Positions 1-11,357 of a DNA stretch of 64,000 bases are shown one piece after another. This stretch comes from Avena insularis. Lineage: Eukaryota > Streptophyta > Magnoliopsida > Poales > Poaceae. A program made the position numbers and the translations under genes. The notes under the pieces were generated by a model. The model was not told where the DNA came from. It did no database searches and saw only the letters and a list, made by a program, of their open reading frames with translations. Position 1 is the stretch's first letter; every line of letters starts with the position of its first letter. The stretch lies in contig CM042694.1 of NCBI GenBank assembly GCA_023614405.1, forward strand, positions 483,201,392-483,265,391. The letters run 5' to 3'.

Positions 1-1034
1 GATACCTTAGTTGTTACCTTCCCACGTCTATTTGTTCAAATCGTGGTACTGTGAGATGAAGCGGCCCAGACCGACCTTACGCATAATCCTACGCGAGACT
101 CGTTCCATGCTCGACATACGGCTTATACTGTATAAGTGGCTAGCGGGTGTCTGTCTCTCTCATAGTAGTTTATAAGACATCTACAACAGAAGGCCCTGAA
201 AGAGGTGTAGTAGCGACAACTATTGTATCCATGTTGTGGTTGGAAGTTCGTAGGTAGAAACGGTTCTATCGTGAAAACCTTAACAACCATGTAAAATCTG
301 CAATAAATAGAGTAGAGGCATCTAACTTTATGTTGCAGGGAAGGCTTTGTGATGTGATATGGTTGCAAGTCGTGAAAAGGTAAGGTAGTTTACTTTTCCT
401 TTTGCTAAGTCGTGTAGTAGTAATCATCGTGATGATGAACGACAAGACTGATAGTTTTATGGACTTGGAGCCAAGCCGGAGCACCTGATGGAGATCATGG
501 AGCAGGAAGACAACCATGTCACGTCGCATTTTGATTAGATATGATTTAATCTTTGTTTGCATCTTATTTGAGTGCTAGTATTAGATACACAATGGTAGCA
601 TTTAAATAGGATGATCCCTAATTAAATACCAACAAAAAAGTTTTCTCCCTTAGTGTGCACCACCAACAAAATTCTCTGTTATGAGGTAGGCCGTGACGAT
701 CGGGTGTCAGACATATCTGCGTTTGCATACGGTGGATGTAAGCCATATTGCACAGCGAATACACTAAGGTTGAGTTGGCAAGCCTAGCATATGTAGATAT
801 GGCCTCGGAACACAACGATCGAAAGATCAAGCATGAGTCACATGGATGATGTGATCGACCGATAAAGTCCACCCTAGCACCCACATCAAAGGCTGTCACG
901 ATCAGGGACAGTGTGTAGAAAAGGGGTTGTGTAATCACTAAAATTGTCTTTAGGGATGATAGTTTAAGTGGGAGTTCGTTTGAACTCCATATTATGAACT
1001 TAGTCTAAGTCCTTTTGCAAATGTCTTGTAGATT
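1..1034 (+). other. 5' leader or LTR part of element C, no gene
   Basis: This non-coding AT-rich stretch lies upstream of the C gag remnant. It holds no credible ORF and no recognisable primer binding site. I found no similarity to the C 3' LTR end at 34400-34469, so it is more likely internal leader sequence than LTR. Short ORFs on the minus strand here have no family features. Confidence 0.35.
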
Positions 1035-1920
1035 ATGGCCATCCACACGGTTCAGGATATATATATATATAGTCCATTAATGAAAGGGAAACTTAAGTTA
1101 GATGGGTCGAATTTCATCGGTTGATACCAACGCCTAAGTAGGATCCTCATATAAAACCATCTCCTCTATATCCTTTGTGAACCCCTAGAAGATTTTCCTG
1201 ATGAATCTGACGGTAGAGAGGATACGACTCTTCGTGACCGACATGATACCTACGTCGAGGTCGAACCCAAATTGGGATCATCATCAACAAAAACTGTATA
1301 TATGATATACACGTAGTAAACGTTTCCATGAAACGCTTATGCAGGTTTCAAGTATTGGATACTAAATCTTGTTTTATGGAAAACATGACCCTCTACGTGA
1401 GAGTTACAGGATGGAACGAGGCACTGATAGCATGATGAGGGCAAGCAAGCTAGTTGATGGCCGACGACACTTCTTCCCTTGAAGTTTATCATTAATATTA
1501 GTAGATTTGAATAAAAGATTTGTAATCAAGTTTGTGAAACTTATTAGTGTGTCTTGCTTGTTGCGAGATGGTTATTCATATTAATAAGAAACAATTCAGT
1601 TGTTCTGTTTTTATGAATGATCTCCTTTATGATTCACATTGGGATTATGAACAAGTTATTCTAGTCTTTATCCTTGTGATAAAAGTACGTTTATGAAAAT
1701 TTTCCAAACGATATTTAAGTCTAAATAATGAACAACACTATTGTTTAAGTCATTATGGTTACTGCATGTTTTTCATGTTAATGGAGATAAGGGTCTTAGA
1801 TATTTGATCTAGAGACTTTGCAAAACCATGCCTCGTTGGGCAGAATGACTAAAACTCTGCATTCTGGTAAAACGGTGATATGCAAGGAAGTGTTGAATTT
1901 TATACATATGATGTATCATG
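1035..1920 (+). pseudogene. gag: Copia-like gag remnant of element C
   Basis: Gag forms the virus-like particle of an LTR retrotransposon. Reading from the ATG at 1035 gives a leader, then KLKLDGSNFIG, a stop in place of Trp, then YQRL. This matches the opening of plant Ty1/copia gag proteins (UBN2/DUF4219 type). The following residues (CEPLEDFPDE...DTYVEV) fit the same region. Many in-frame stops and frame changes follow, so it cannot encode a product. It is cut at 1962 by insertion of G; the next bases of the host element resume at 31553. A TA microsatellite at about 1060-1072 lies inside the reading frame. Confidence 0.5.
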
Positions 1921-1957
1921 TTTTCAACAGATAATGGAAATCATTATTTTGGTGAGT

Positions 1958-1962
1958 TTAGG
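1958..1962. repeat. Target-site duplication TTAGG, left of G
   Basis: TTAGG directly precedes the TGACGTGGGC start of the G 5' LTR and recurs exactly at 31548-31552 after the 3' LTR end. This is a standard 5-bp LTR-retrotransposon duplication and it fixes both ends of G. Confidence 0.9.
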
Positions 1963-2439
1963 TGACGTGGGCATACCTACAGGTACTCGAGTTTGGCATA
2001 TACGGTCTAGATATGGCAGAAGCCCATGGCGTTGCCAAGGCCCAATACAGGATTCAGGTGACTCATGGAACCTCTGATTGCTTGCAGCACAAGACGAAGC
2101 TTAAGATAGAAATTTTAAAGGGACGAACCCTAATCTGTAACTGACTTGACCTGCTACCTGAGACCTAACCTATCTATATAAAGGCTACAGGGGGTGGCGA
2201 GGAGGACAATCACAACCCTAGTTTCCACAACCTCGCCAGATCGCATCTGCACACCCCTATAACTTTGGACTCCCTTGATAATTCCAAGAGTAGACAAGCA
2301 TGAGTAGGGACCTCTATGTGGCCTGAACCTAGGTAAACCTTGCGTCCCCGTGTGCTTATTTGCTAGCCAATTGATGCCTCCAGCACTCCCTCCTTCTCTA
2401 AAACCCAAGTCCGGGCATTGATGAGTTAAACCCTCGTCA
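1963..2439 (+). repeat. G 5' LTR
   Basis: The 477-bp direct repeat starts TGACGTGGGC and ends CCCTCGTCA, and is matched by 31061-31547. It contains a TATA box at 2175-2183 and GC-rich leader sequence downstream. TG...CA ends and the adjoining primer site define the limits. Confidence 0.9.
2175..2183 (+). promoter_or_regulatory. TATA box in G 5' LTR
   Basis: TATATAAAG lies about 210 bp into the LTR and is preserved at 31274-31282 in the 3' LTR. It is the likely RNA polymerase II core promoter of the element. Confidence 0.6.
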
Positions 2440-2440
2440 A

Positions 2441-2459
2441 TTGGCGCCATCCGTGGGGA
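2441..2459 (+). other. G primer binding site, tRNA-Asp-like
   Basis: TTGGCGCCATCCGTGGGGA follows one base after the LTR. The first part (TGGCGCC) and the GGGGA tail match the complement of plant tRNA-Asp 3' ends; the middle diverges. It would prime minus-strand cDNA synthesis. Confidence 0.6.
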
Positions 2460-2503
2460 CTGGGAGTGCTGATGTCGCGGCTTCTTTGGCCCCGTCAACC
2501 GTG

Positions 2504-3354
2504 ATCTACAACTCCGCAACAGCAGAGATTCGCTAGCTCTTCGGCACTTTCAATTTCACCGTCCACACGCCGGCCACCCGCCTGGCTTTTGAGTTCATGG
2601 GCAATGGGATCGGCCTGGCGATCGGGAACTTACGCTTCTAGGCCGGTCAACTGGGCACACTTCGTCTGCCCGACCAGCCGACGACACCGGTGATCGCTCC
2701 AGCATCGTGGTTCCCGCCACCAATCGACATCCTCAGCAAACTCAACGCCCCAGCAATAGCTAGGAGCACGGACATCGATAGTAGTCGCAGATCCGATCTG
2801 GGTGGCCTGGCCACAGAAGATGGAGCCTACGGCTCTGGATCTGAAAGTTGTGGGAGCAACAGCTTCCCCAATCACTTCATGTGCACCGTCGTCAACACAG
2901 GCGACACCGGCGTCAATCGCGAAAACACCGGTACCGGTACTAGACCGACCAACGGCGGTATACCAGTCGCAAATGGTGGCCCCACCAACGGTGCGCCAAC
3001 CAACAACGGGACAGGAGGAGAACCTCACCTCACGGTGAATCAGAGCACCGAAGAGCGCGTGCTAATCAAGATCAACGACAACAAGTGGGCCCGCTATCGA
3101 GAAGCTCTGCGGGGTAATCCTATACCCCCTAACTCCTCGCAGGACATGCTGATGGGCTACCATTGGCCACTGAAGGAAGAATTCAAGCGCCAATAGCAGG
3201 TAATCGCACAACTCGATGCGCGTAGAAAGGAAGTGGATGAGTCGAGCCTTCGGCGGGATCATCTCTCCTCCCATGGAGGATCCTCCTACAAAGGCAACAA
3301 ATACGTGGCCGCCAAACGACGATCTCTACTGGCCCACCTCACCGACAAGGAGCG
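2504..3354 (+). pseudogene. gag: G gag, N-terminal part
   Basis: This is the first segment of the Gypsy capsid gene. The plus frame through 2690-3196 encodes a low-complexity Gly/Thr/Asn-rich stretch, then an acidic/basic region (KINDNKWARYREALRGN), reaching a stop at 3196-3198. The same frame continues with RRDHLSSHGGSS...LLAHLTDKER up to 3354. At that point X' is inserted; the gag resumes at 7416-7462 and then at 20110. Stops are also present before 2690. No start codon is certain because the N-terminal part is eroded. Assignment to gag rests on its place after the primer site and on the restored continuity with the clear gag at 20110. Confidence 0.7.
3350..3354. repeat. Target-site duplication GAGCG, left of X'
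   Basis: GAGCG before X' corresponds to GAGCA at 7416-7420. The single change is a CpG-type transition. The host gag frame is restored when one copy is removed. Confidence 0.7.
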
Positions 3355-3587
3355 TGATACGTTGCTAACGTATCTATAATTTTTGATGTTCCATGCTAGT
3401 TTTATATCTACTTTTTATGTTGTGTCCACACTTTGGAGTATTTCTATATGCTTTCTTAGACTAACCTATTAACAAGATGCCATAGTGCCAGTTGCCTGTT
3501 TTCTGATGTTTTTGGTTCCAGGAAAGTCAAAAAATGAATATTCTCGGAATTGGACCGGACAAAAGCCAAAGTCGATATTTTACCAGG
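3355..3587 (+). repeat. X' 5' LTR stub
   Basis: About 230 bp match the start of the X 5' LTR (52455 onward), and parts match the X' 3' LTR at 6134. Homology stops near 3587, where sequence jumps into the internal 3' region. This marks a deletion that removed the rest of the LTR and the coding interior. Confidence 0.75.
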
Positions 3588-6133
3588 AAAGTAAAATCTC
3601 TGTATGTCATTCTGGCCCAGGTTGTTATCTAACTTTAGTTAGTTCAACACTTTTTGATTTTAGAAACAGAAGGTCTTCGAAAAAAATTGGTTTTTACCTG
3701 TTGGTCTGTTTTGACAGATTTCTGCCATTATTTGCATTTGCTTCTTGTTGGTTCCTTTTTGAGTTCTCTTTGGGGAATTGAGATTTTTGAGCGAAGTGCT
3801 TCAGTAGCTTGTGTTTTAATGGAAGTTTTATTGGTGTTGAAACTGAATCAAAAGACTTATTATCTTGATTTCACTAATGTTGCTAATAAAGATTGTGTGA
3901 AGTTTTGTATGAAGGAAAAATTTCAGGTGTATGGAAAGAATGATGTAATGATATGAAGAATGGACTAAACCTCAAGCTTGGGGATGCCACCCGTGTCACC
4001 CCAAGAAATATCCAAGAAGTACAAGCATCAAAGCTTGGGGATGCCCAAGGCATCCCCTTCTTCATCAATCAAAATCTCACGTTTCTTCCAAACACTTCAT
4101 TTTTATTGTTTCATGCATAGTTGTGTTGTTCTTGGAGCGTCTTTGTTTTTCGTTTTTGGTTTTTGTTCGCTTTGTTTGCTTAGTTTGCTTGATTTTCTTG
4201 AATAAATTAGTTGGACCCCCTCATTCATACATTAGTTTTCAAATAAGTTGGTTTGGTGTTGGAAGAGAGTAGGAAAAGTTCATGCTTAAGTGGTAAAAGG
4301 AGCTTCTTTTTGACTGTGGCCTATGCTTTGTCATGTCATACTTGATATTGTTTTGGCTTTATGCTTAGTGATTTTTGTTGTAGCATGGCATGTTATAAAC
4401 AATTGAGATTGCTTAATGTGCCTTGAAAGAATCATGCGTTATTTTAGCATATTAAAGCATAGTATTGTGGTATTCTTCTTTGATGCTTTATTTGGGTTGA
4501 CTTGGCGCATGCTCACACCATGTTAAGACTATCCCAAGTCACCATAGTCTTTATGATCCTTTAGTTTTCGACTTGCAATATCACTTTATGCTTTAATTAA
4601 TGATGTTTTGTCGCTTTGCATGATTATAGCCATTATTGCTCTCTTAGTTGGTCGCTCCCAGTCTTTTGCTAGCCTCCATAACCAAGTATGAGTTCTACTC
4701 ATGCATCCAAATCCAAATAAAACCAAGTTATTCCAAAGAGTCTACCATACCTACCTATTAGCATTTGCTATTCCAAGTATATTCATATTTTTATCTACCT
4801 TCCAAATTAAACTTGTTATGAGAAAACTAGTGATTAAAGCTCTCACGAACTTGATGGCACACTTTACTTTTCTTGCCCTTAATAAACTTGAACCATTGTG
4901 TCGTCTATGTTGTATATGCTTGCACTTATCTATTGGGGATTAGCAGAACCATGCTGTCATGGGGAATGCTTTCAACATTGCACTTGTACTTTGTACCTAG
5001 TTGATAGCATGCTCTTTTGTCTATGGATGTCATCGGTGTGAAATGAAAGGGGATCTTGTAAGTCCATGGAGTTATGTATGTGTGTTAGAGAAACGCCTGG
5101 GGCACCGGTCTAATCCATGCCTAATCATGGTGGAAACCTGCAACGTAACCATAATGAGCTGTCTATGAAGCATTCTTCTTATAAAAAAAGAGTCAGATAT
5201 TGAGAAAAAGAGAAAAAAAGAGATATGAGAAAAGAGGAAAGAGAAAAAAGCACCATTTTCCCATGGTAAATAAGAAGATTGTTGAGATGCTCGTTGTCTA
5301 CTTGCCTTGTCATTTTGATATGGGGATTCTTCCGTATCATCGGGCAAGGGGTACCTCGTCGGCAGTTCTCTATGATACACATGTACTTACTATGACAAGA
5401 ACTTGCCAGTAACTAAACTTGAGTAGCATGAGGAGCGACCCTCATATTCAAGGGACATGAGATTGCCAACTTATACTTTGTCAAGCATATACTCCATATT
5501 TTGTTCACATTAACCTTAATCACTTCAAGATGCTTATGATAGGGGCAATGAGAGCTGAAAGCTAATAAGTACCATAATTTTTGGAAGCTCTTTATGAAAC
5601 TTGAATCCCTGCTTCCTTATATGAAGGCCTTTCTTTTACTTTTATGTTGAGTCTCCACCTTCTATCTTTATGCACCTATTGAGAGAGCATAGTGGCCATT
5701 CTTAGTTCTATGTGCATTGTCCCAAGACTTGTTGATTGATGCATAACTTTGATATTGCTTGTTCTTAAACTATTTGTATCTAGTCACTCTTATAAACTTT
5801 GAAGGTGTCCTATGCAATTATGATTTGCTACTCCATGAGGGACAAGCTGAATGCCACTATGCTATATTTTCTTTATGTGAAACAAACAAACGTCTTGCAA
5901 AGCATTGTTATTCATGAATATTTTGTTTGTGCCTTTTCATGTTGCAACATAGTTTCTATGTCTTATTGTTAGAACTTTATCTTTCATGCTATGTTGAAGT
6001 ACTATGATCCCAGCTATCAATGTTCTACAAATACTTTGATCAAGTTTATGATGGTGCATGTCACCTCAAAAATTATTCTTTCTTTTTAGTACCTACCTAC
6101 TCGAGGACGAGCAGGAGTTAAGCTTGGGGATGT
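3588..6133 (+). other. X' internal 3' non-coding region
   Basis: This stretch lacks a gene. It is closely similar to 55330-57055 of X and related to 60180-63602 of Y and, inverted, to 12979-15250 of Z. It contains a near-homopurine tract at 5201-5250 and ends in a polypurine tract (agcttggggatgt, 6121-6133) directly before the 3' LTR. Short ORFs are not supported by homology. Confidence 0.7.
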
Positions 6134-7415
6134 TGATATGTTGCTAACGTATCTATAATTTTTGATGTTCCATGCTAGCTATCAATGAATATTCTCGGAA
6201 TTGGACCGGACAAAAGCCAAAGTCGATATTTTACCGGAAGACTCACAGAGCCAGAAGACGAGACGGAGAGGGGCCACAGAGCGGCCACACCCCCCTTGGT
6301 GCGGGCAGCCCTAGGCCACGCCAGGGCATGGTGCGGGTCCCCTGGCCGCCCACCGACCTTGCCTCTTCACCTATAAGAAGCATCCCGATGCATAAACCCT
6401 AAATGGAATAGCCTCCAGCCATGAAAAGTTCCACAGCGCTGCCGCCACCGAAGGGGAGATTCGGGGATAGAAAGTCTCTGTTCCGGCACCCTGCTGGGAC
6501 GGGGAAGTGTCCCCGGAGCCATCTCCATCGATCTCCACCGCCATCTCCATCACCGTTGTTGATTCCCATGATGATGAGGGAGTAGTTCTTCCTCGAGGCT
6601 AAGGGCTCTACCGGTAGCTATGTGTTCATCTCTCTCTATGCATGATCATATTGTGATCATGAGCTTTGTAATCAAGTAGATCTACCTTGCTACTCAAGTG
6701 CTTTAATAGATCTCTGCTCTCCCCATGTGTGTGAAAGTGACAGCGTGCACACCATGGTGGCACTTAGGCTAGAGATTAAAAATACTTGTTATGAGTTATA
6801 TTTGGAGTTGGATATTTCTATGAAATTGTGGTGTTTGTTGGAACCATCTAGAGCTCAAGGTGACAGTGTGGGGTTATCTAGATGGGGAAAGCGAACTTTG
6901 AGGTGTGTTGTTATAGCCCTACCATGGATTTGAGTGTCCAACCGGAGAGTAGTTCAGAGTAGTATCATAAAGAGATGATATTTATATGAGAGTGTTCACT
7001 AGTGAAAGTATGATCCCTAGGCCTTGTTTTTAAGCATTGAAACTCCGTTTGCAACTAGATCTGTTACATGTTTGCTTGCTTCCATCTTTATTTCAGTTTG
7101 TCTTTAGTCTCTTCCACGCCATCAAACTAATTTCTGGCACCGTTGTCTTATATCCATACCACTTGTATTTTACTATCTCTTCGCCGAACTAGTGCACCTA
7201 TACACCTGACAAGTGTATTGGGTGTGTTGGGGACACAAGAGACTTCTTGTATCTTGATTGCAGGGTTGCTTGAGAGGGGATACCTTTAACCACTTCCTCC
7301 CTGAGTTCGATAAACCTTGGGTGATCCACTTAAGGGAAAACTTGATGCTGTTCTACAAACCTCTACACTTGGAGGCCCAACAACTGTCTACAAAAATAGA
7401 AGTGCGTAGACATGA
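6134..7415 (+). repeat. X' 3' LTR
   Basis: The LTR starts TGATATGTTGC after the polypurine tract and ends GTAGACATGA. The first about 100 bp match the 5' stub with an internal deletion. The last about 300 bp resemble a widespread grass Gypsy LTR end (from GGGGATACCTTTAACC to GTAGACAT) that differs from the X and Z LTR ends. It looks like a mosaic LTR. Confidence 0.75.
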
Positions 7416-7462
7416 GAGCAAGAAGAAGCCGCGAAATTCCTCGACTTCGGCTCTATGATGGT
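7416..7462 (+). pseudogene. gag: Short G gag segment stranded between X' and Z
   Basis: These 47 bp carry the right target duplication of X' (GAGCA, 7416-7420) and the left one of Z (ATGGT, 7458-7462). Joined to 3354 they read KEREEAAKFLDFGSM, then continue at 20115 as VDTRGNMLP. This is gag sequence typical of the family and proves that X' and Z entered the same gene independently. Confidence 0.8.
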
Positions 7463-8824
7463 TGATGACCCACAAGTATAGGGGATCGCACCAGTCTTCG
7501 AGGGAAGTAAAACCCAATTTATTGATTCGACACAAGGGGGGCCAAAGAATATTTATAAGCCTTAACAACTGTAACATCCCAAATCTTTAATCAAAGTTAT
7601 CAAGATCCAAATCACCCAATTTAGGGTTAACAAAAACTTTTTATTATTAAAATGTTTATGAATGCATGTGTTTGTGCATTAGTATAGAATTGTGTGTAAT
7701 TGCCATGTTTGATTGTTCTAATGGTTGTAAAATGATTCAAAGGTGAATGCCACATCATCTAGATCATTCAAAAACAAAATCCAAAGAAAAGGAAATCAAA
7801 TAAGAATAAAAAGACCAAATGGTCACTTTGGCCATTTTAACCCACTAGGTCACTTTAAGTGTTCCTAGAAGTCATTTTCAAACAGAAGCATTCTCAACTC
7901 TTTGCACCCCTTGCTAGTACAAGTAAAGATCTACCAAGTCCCACTTTACAATTTTACAAAAACACTTAGCCACTAATTTTAAATGGCATTTGAAAATGGA
8001 ATCCATTTCATATGCATAGATCCCACTTTTTCAAAAACCACTCAATTGAACTCCACTTGCCAAACCCAAGCAACCATAGATGACCAAGCATAAGATCAAC
8101 ACACTCACCAAAAATCTTCTCAAAATTCAAATAAAACTTTCTTGCGGCCATTTGACCGAACACCTTGCAGACATAGAATAAACTCTAGCCTAATTCTACT
8201 GTTTTGAGCAGTGATCCTTCAATGCATTGCCCTCTTTACTCTCCTCTATCCCCTCTGATCCAACCCAGCCTAGACCAACATCCCCCTTCACCGTGGAATA
8301 TAGTGGCGCGCCGCTCAAATATGGTCGTCGCCGGCCGACCGTGGCCGACGTGCCAGAGACCACGCCGCACCTAGCCAGCATGTCCCCTAGCTCCGCCGCA
8401 CCCTACCGCGACCCCCTGTCCATCCCACGGACGCAGCTGAGCATTGGACCACCTCAGAGCAGCCGTGCACCGAGCCTCTACACTGTGTCCGGAGCCTGCC
8501 AGTGCGCCGCGCCCGACAAGGCAGCACATGCCACCCCGCGACCACAACCCATGTGCGTCGCTCCGCCTTGACCCTAGCACACTCCCGGACATGCCATTTC
8601 CCGCCGTGCGACCAGCACCTGCCGTGAGCCGCGTCAAACACCGCCGCTCTCGCTCAGAGCGCTAGCCACGCTCGACCAAACGCCACCGCCCCTAGCCGCG
8701 TCATTATGCCGTAGATGACCGCCAGGTGGCAGAGCACCGTCCGCCTACCTCGCCCATGCCATTAGCCCCATGTACCATCGTCACCGACGAGCTCACCGTT
8801 GCACCTCACGGTCCCCTCGTCGAG

Positions 8825-8834
8825 CTATAAAAGG
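8825..8834 (+). promoter_or_regulatory. TATA box in the solo LTR
   Basis: CTATAAAAGG is followed by C-rich leader sequence and, near 9060, a splice-donor-like GGTAAG. This is the expected layout of an LTR promoter, transcribing rightward. Confidence 0.45.
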
Positions 8835-10869
8835 AGACCTCCCCAACCCCATTTCTCCACACTCCAACACTCACCACCTTCCACTGATCCCCTCACCCCA
8901 TCCCCAGAGCCGCTCGAGCCCTCAGTCGCCAGAATTGTGCCAGAGCTCGCTGCAGCAGAGGAGAAAGGGAGCCATTGATTGCGACCGCCCCAGGATCCAC
9001 CGCGACCATGCCTGAGTCCGCCGTCATCCACCAGTTCGATCGCCACGTTAGCCGGAGCCCTGGTAAGCCCCCAATCGACCCCCACCGAGCCGCTAGGGTT
9101 AGTTCTCACCGGCGACCAGTTCATCATCGATGATAAACTCTGGCCGTTAGATTAGAATTTGATCGAACGGTCTAGATTAGTAGATACCGCTTTGCGTTAG
9201 ATGTCTCGCTGATGTGTGGACCCCCTGTCAGTTGCCCTCTGCGCCGCGGAGTGCCACTGGGCCGGCCCATTTAGTGTCCCGCCTTAGCCTGTAGATTCAA
9301 ATAAAGATTTTTCTAATTAAGTTTAAACTAGGTTTTGTCCACTAGTTTAAAAATCAATTCAGAGAGTTCTACTGAACCAAAATGAATGATTCAAATTTTG
9401 TTAGAAAGATAATTCAAATATCTATCCAATCCCGTTGGATTTAAATCAATTGGAGTTATAGGCAGGCTATAATTGGGAAGCTATTATTGGCAAGCTAATA
9501 CTTGCAAGCCATCCCTAGATACAAGATAACCTAAGCAAGACGCATTAGGCATTCTTTGGTTATACCTCTTGATTTATACCCATCCCAAGTTTTACTTACA
9601 AGTTTTACCTTCTGCTTTATCAAAGTTTCTTTACTTCTAGTAATGCTTTGTGAGATTTTAGAAAGTAGTTTAGATAGCATAAAGAGTATAAAACTTGACC
9701 TATGCTAGATGTCATTCTATGGCATGAGATTGAGATTAGCATCCCACCTTAGTGAACACTCTTAACTTAGTTGTTAGAGCTAAACCAAAAACTTGATCAC
9801 TCTAGATGGGAATACTTGGTGAAAATGCTTATGAAAACCTTGGAATGATGAGTCATTCTATTGAGATGTTTTGACATGTGTTGAGAAACACAAATGGTTT
9901 ATGATGATGAAAATGTTGATACATGAGCCTTAACCCTTTATAAAAACTGATGGTTGGGTTCGGATGCGATACCATTCCAATTTTACCGTACAACCACAAT
10001 ACCTGAATTGGGTAAGGATTAGCCGGAAGTTTATATGCATTAGTATGGGTTACCTCGCGGAAGAGGTTTGAGCTGAGGCTACCTCTTGATGTTGTCCACC
10101 CATGCAGTGCCCAGGATGGCAGATGGGCATGGCTGGGAGGCCAAGCTCATAGGAGAGGTGCTTATACTAGAGTGTGTAAAGGAAAGGTTATGTTTGATTA
10201 TCCACATACTAAGTATGATGATTCAGGGTTATCCTTGACAGATGTATCAAATTTTGTGGTGAAAGTGTACCACCTCTGCAGAGTGTCAAACTGTTCGAAT
10301 AGCCGCGTCCACGATCATGGACAGTTGGAGTGGCCATACTGTTCCATCGTCAGATGTTTTCCAAATGACTTATGAAATGAATTGTGACATGACTTGACCA
10401 CAACAGGGTTGTGACTATGAAAACTAAGTTCCCACTTAGGTGATTTAGAACTTTATTTTATCTTTCTTTGTTTCTGAACTCAGCTTAGGTTTCAAACTTA
10501 ACTTTGCAAATAAACTTAGAACTTAGCATTCCTACTATAACTACCTTACTTGTTAGTGATAGTTTGCGAGTACTTAAAGAGTACTCATGGATTTGTCCCT
10601 GGCTATTCCCGTGGCCAGACTATGATGAGGACTACCCGGAAGAAGGGCAGCAAGACGGCTACGATAACTAGGATAATCTCCCATTGTCAGCATTGCCCGT
10701 GACACTAAAGATGGAGCCTACCGCTACGCTTATTATTCTGCTACTTGTTTGTATTAAGACTGGATCATGAGATCCTTTATTTGTGTAAGACCTTATTATG
10801 GTTTGTAATGGATGATGTACTATGATATCCAATCTGTTATGTCTCGCAAAAATGGTAATCCTGGGATTG

Positions 10870-10874
10870 GGATG
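10870..10874. repeat. Target-site duplication GGATG, left of Cassandra
   Basis: GGATG occurs immediately before the TGTGAGATCC start at 10875 and exactly after the end at 11642-11646. Confidence 0.9.
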
Positions 10875-11159
10875 TGTGAGATCCAGGCACATGGCTTAAT
10901 AGGATTGATAGGATACCCATATCAACAAGTTGTAACTTCTTTTCCAGAAGCTCATTCGAAAAGAACTCTAAGGTTAAGCGTGCTTGGCCTAGAGCAATTC
11001 TAGGATGGGTGACCGGCCGGGAAGTGGGTAACCGGGTGCGCACGAGTGAGGACAAAGTGCGCAGAAAAGACTAGTGTTGGTCTGTGGGGCCAGTCTAGAT
11101 ATCCTATTAAGCTGCCAGGAGTGACACCCCCCGGGCCCAGGAGTGGACGGGGTGTTACA
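10875..11159 (+). repeat. Cassandra 5' LTR
   Basis: 285 bp, TGTGAGATCC to GGGGTGTTACA. It carries the 5S-like block at about 10950-11030. Confidence 0.9.
10950..11030 (+). ncRNA. 5S-rRNA-derived block in Cassandra 5' LTR
   Basis: The sequence contains GTTAAGCGTGCTTGG (A-box region, about 10973-10987) and AGGATGGGTGACC (start of the C-box region, about 11002-11014), then GGGAAGT. These match the corresponding parts of plant 5S rRNA with the same order and spacing. In Cassandra these elements form an internal RNA polymerase III promoter. The first half of 5S rRNA is not clearly conserved here, so this is not a functional 5S gene. Confidence 0.85.
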
Positions 11160-11161
11160 AG

Positions 11162-11173
11162 TGGTATCAGAGC
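11162..11173 (+). other. Cassandra primer binding site (tRNA-Met)
   Basis: TGGTATCAGAGC, complementary to the 3' end of initiator tRNA-Met, lies two bases after the 5' LTR. Confidence 0.9.
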
Positions 11174-11357
11174 CGACCCTTGCGATTACATGGGTGTGTC
11201 TTGGTCGGGTGGGACATGTGGAGCATGGCGCGTGTGGCCGGAGTGGACACGGCATGGCACATGTTGCAAGACCGGACGCACAGACGCGTGCCAAGAGGGG
11301 ATGTTCCTGGGGTGTGCTTGATCGATGAGGGCATCGATCTTCTAAAGGGTGGGTGTA

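Larger units (their letters stand above)
3355..7415 (+). mobile_element. Deleted Gypsy element X' in G gag
   Basis: X' is an LTR element with both outer ends present (5' end TGATACGTTGC, second LTR start TGATATGTTGC at 6134). It has lost most of its 5' LTR, its primer site, gag and pol. What remains is a 5' LTR stub, the long 3' non-coding region shared with X, Y and Z, a polypurine tract and a 3' LTR. Target duplication GAGCG/GAGCA supports one insertion event followed by internal deletion. It has no coding capacity. Confidence 0.8.

Noticed and set aside
8227..9127. Several open frames on both strands in the GC-rich zone
   Set aside because: They overlap each other, start at random places and lie inside the solo LTR downstream of or across its TATA box. 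They look like LTR leader sequence and not genes.
10940..11030. A genuine 5S rRNA gene
   Set aside because: The first half of 5S rRNA is not preserved, the block sits in both LTRs of a TRIM, and no 5S tandem array is present.
11162..11173. tRNA gene suggested by TGGTATCAGAGC
   Set aside because: Only the primer-binding complement of a tRNA 3' end is present; no cloverleaf can be formed.
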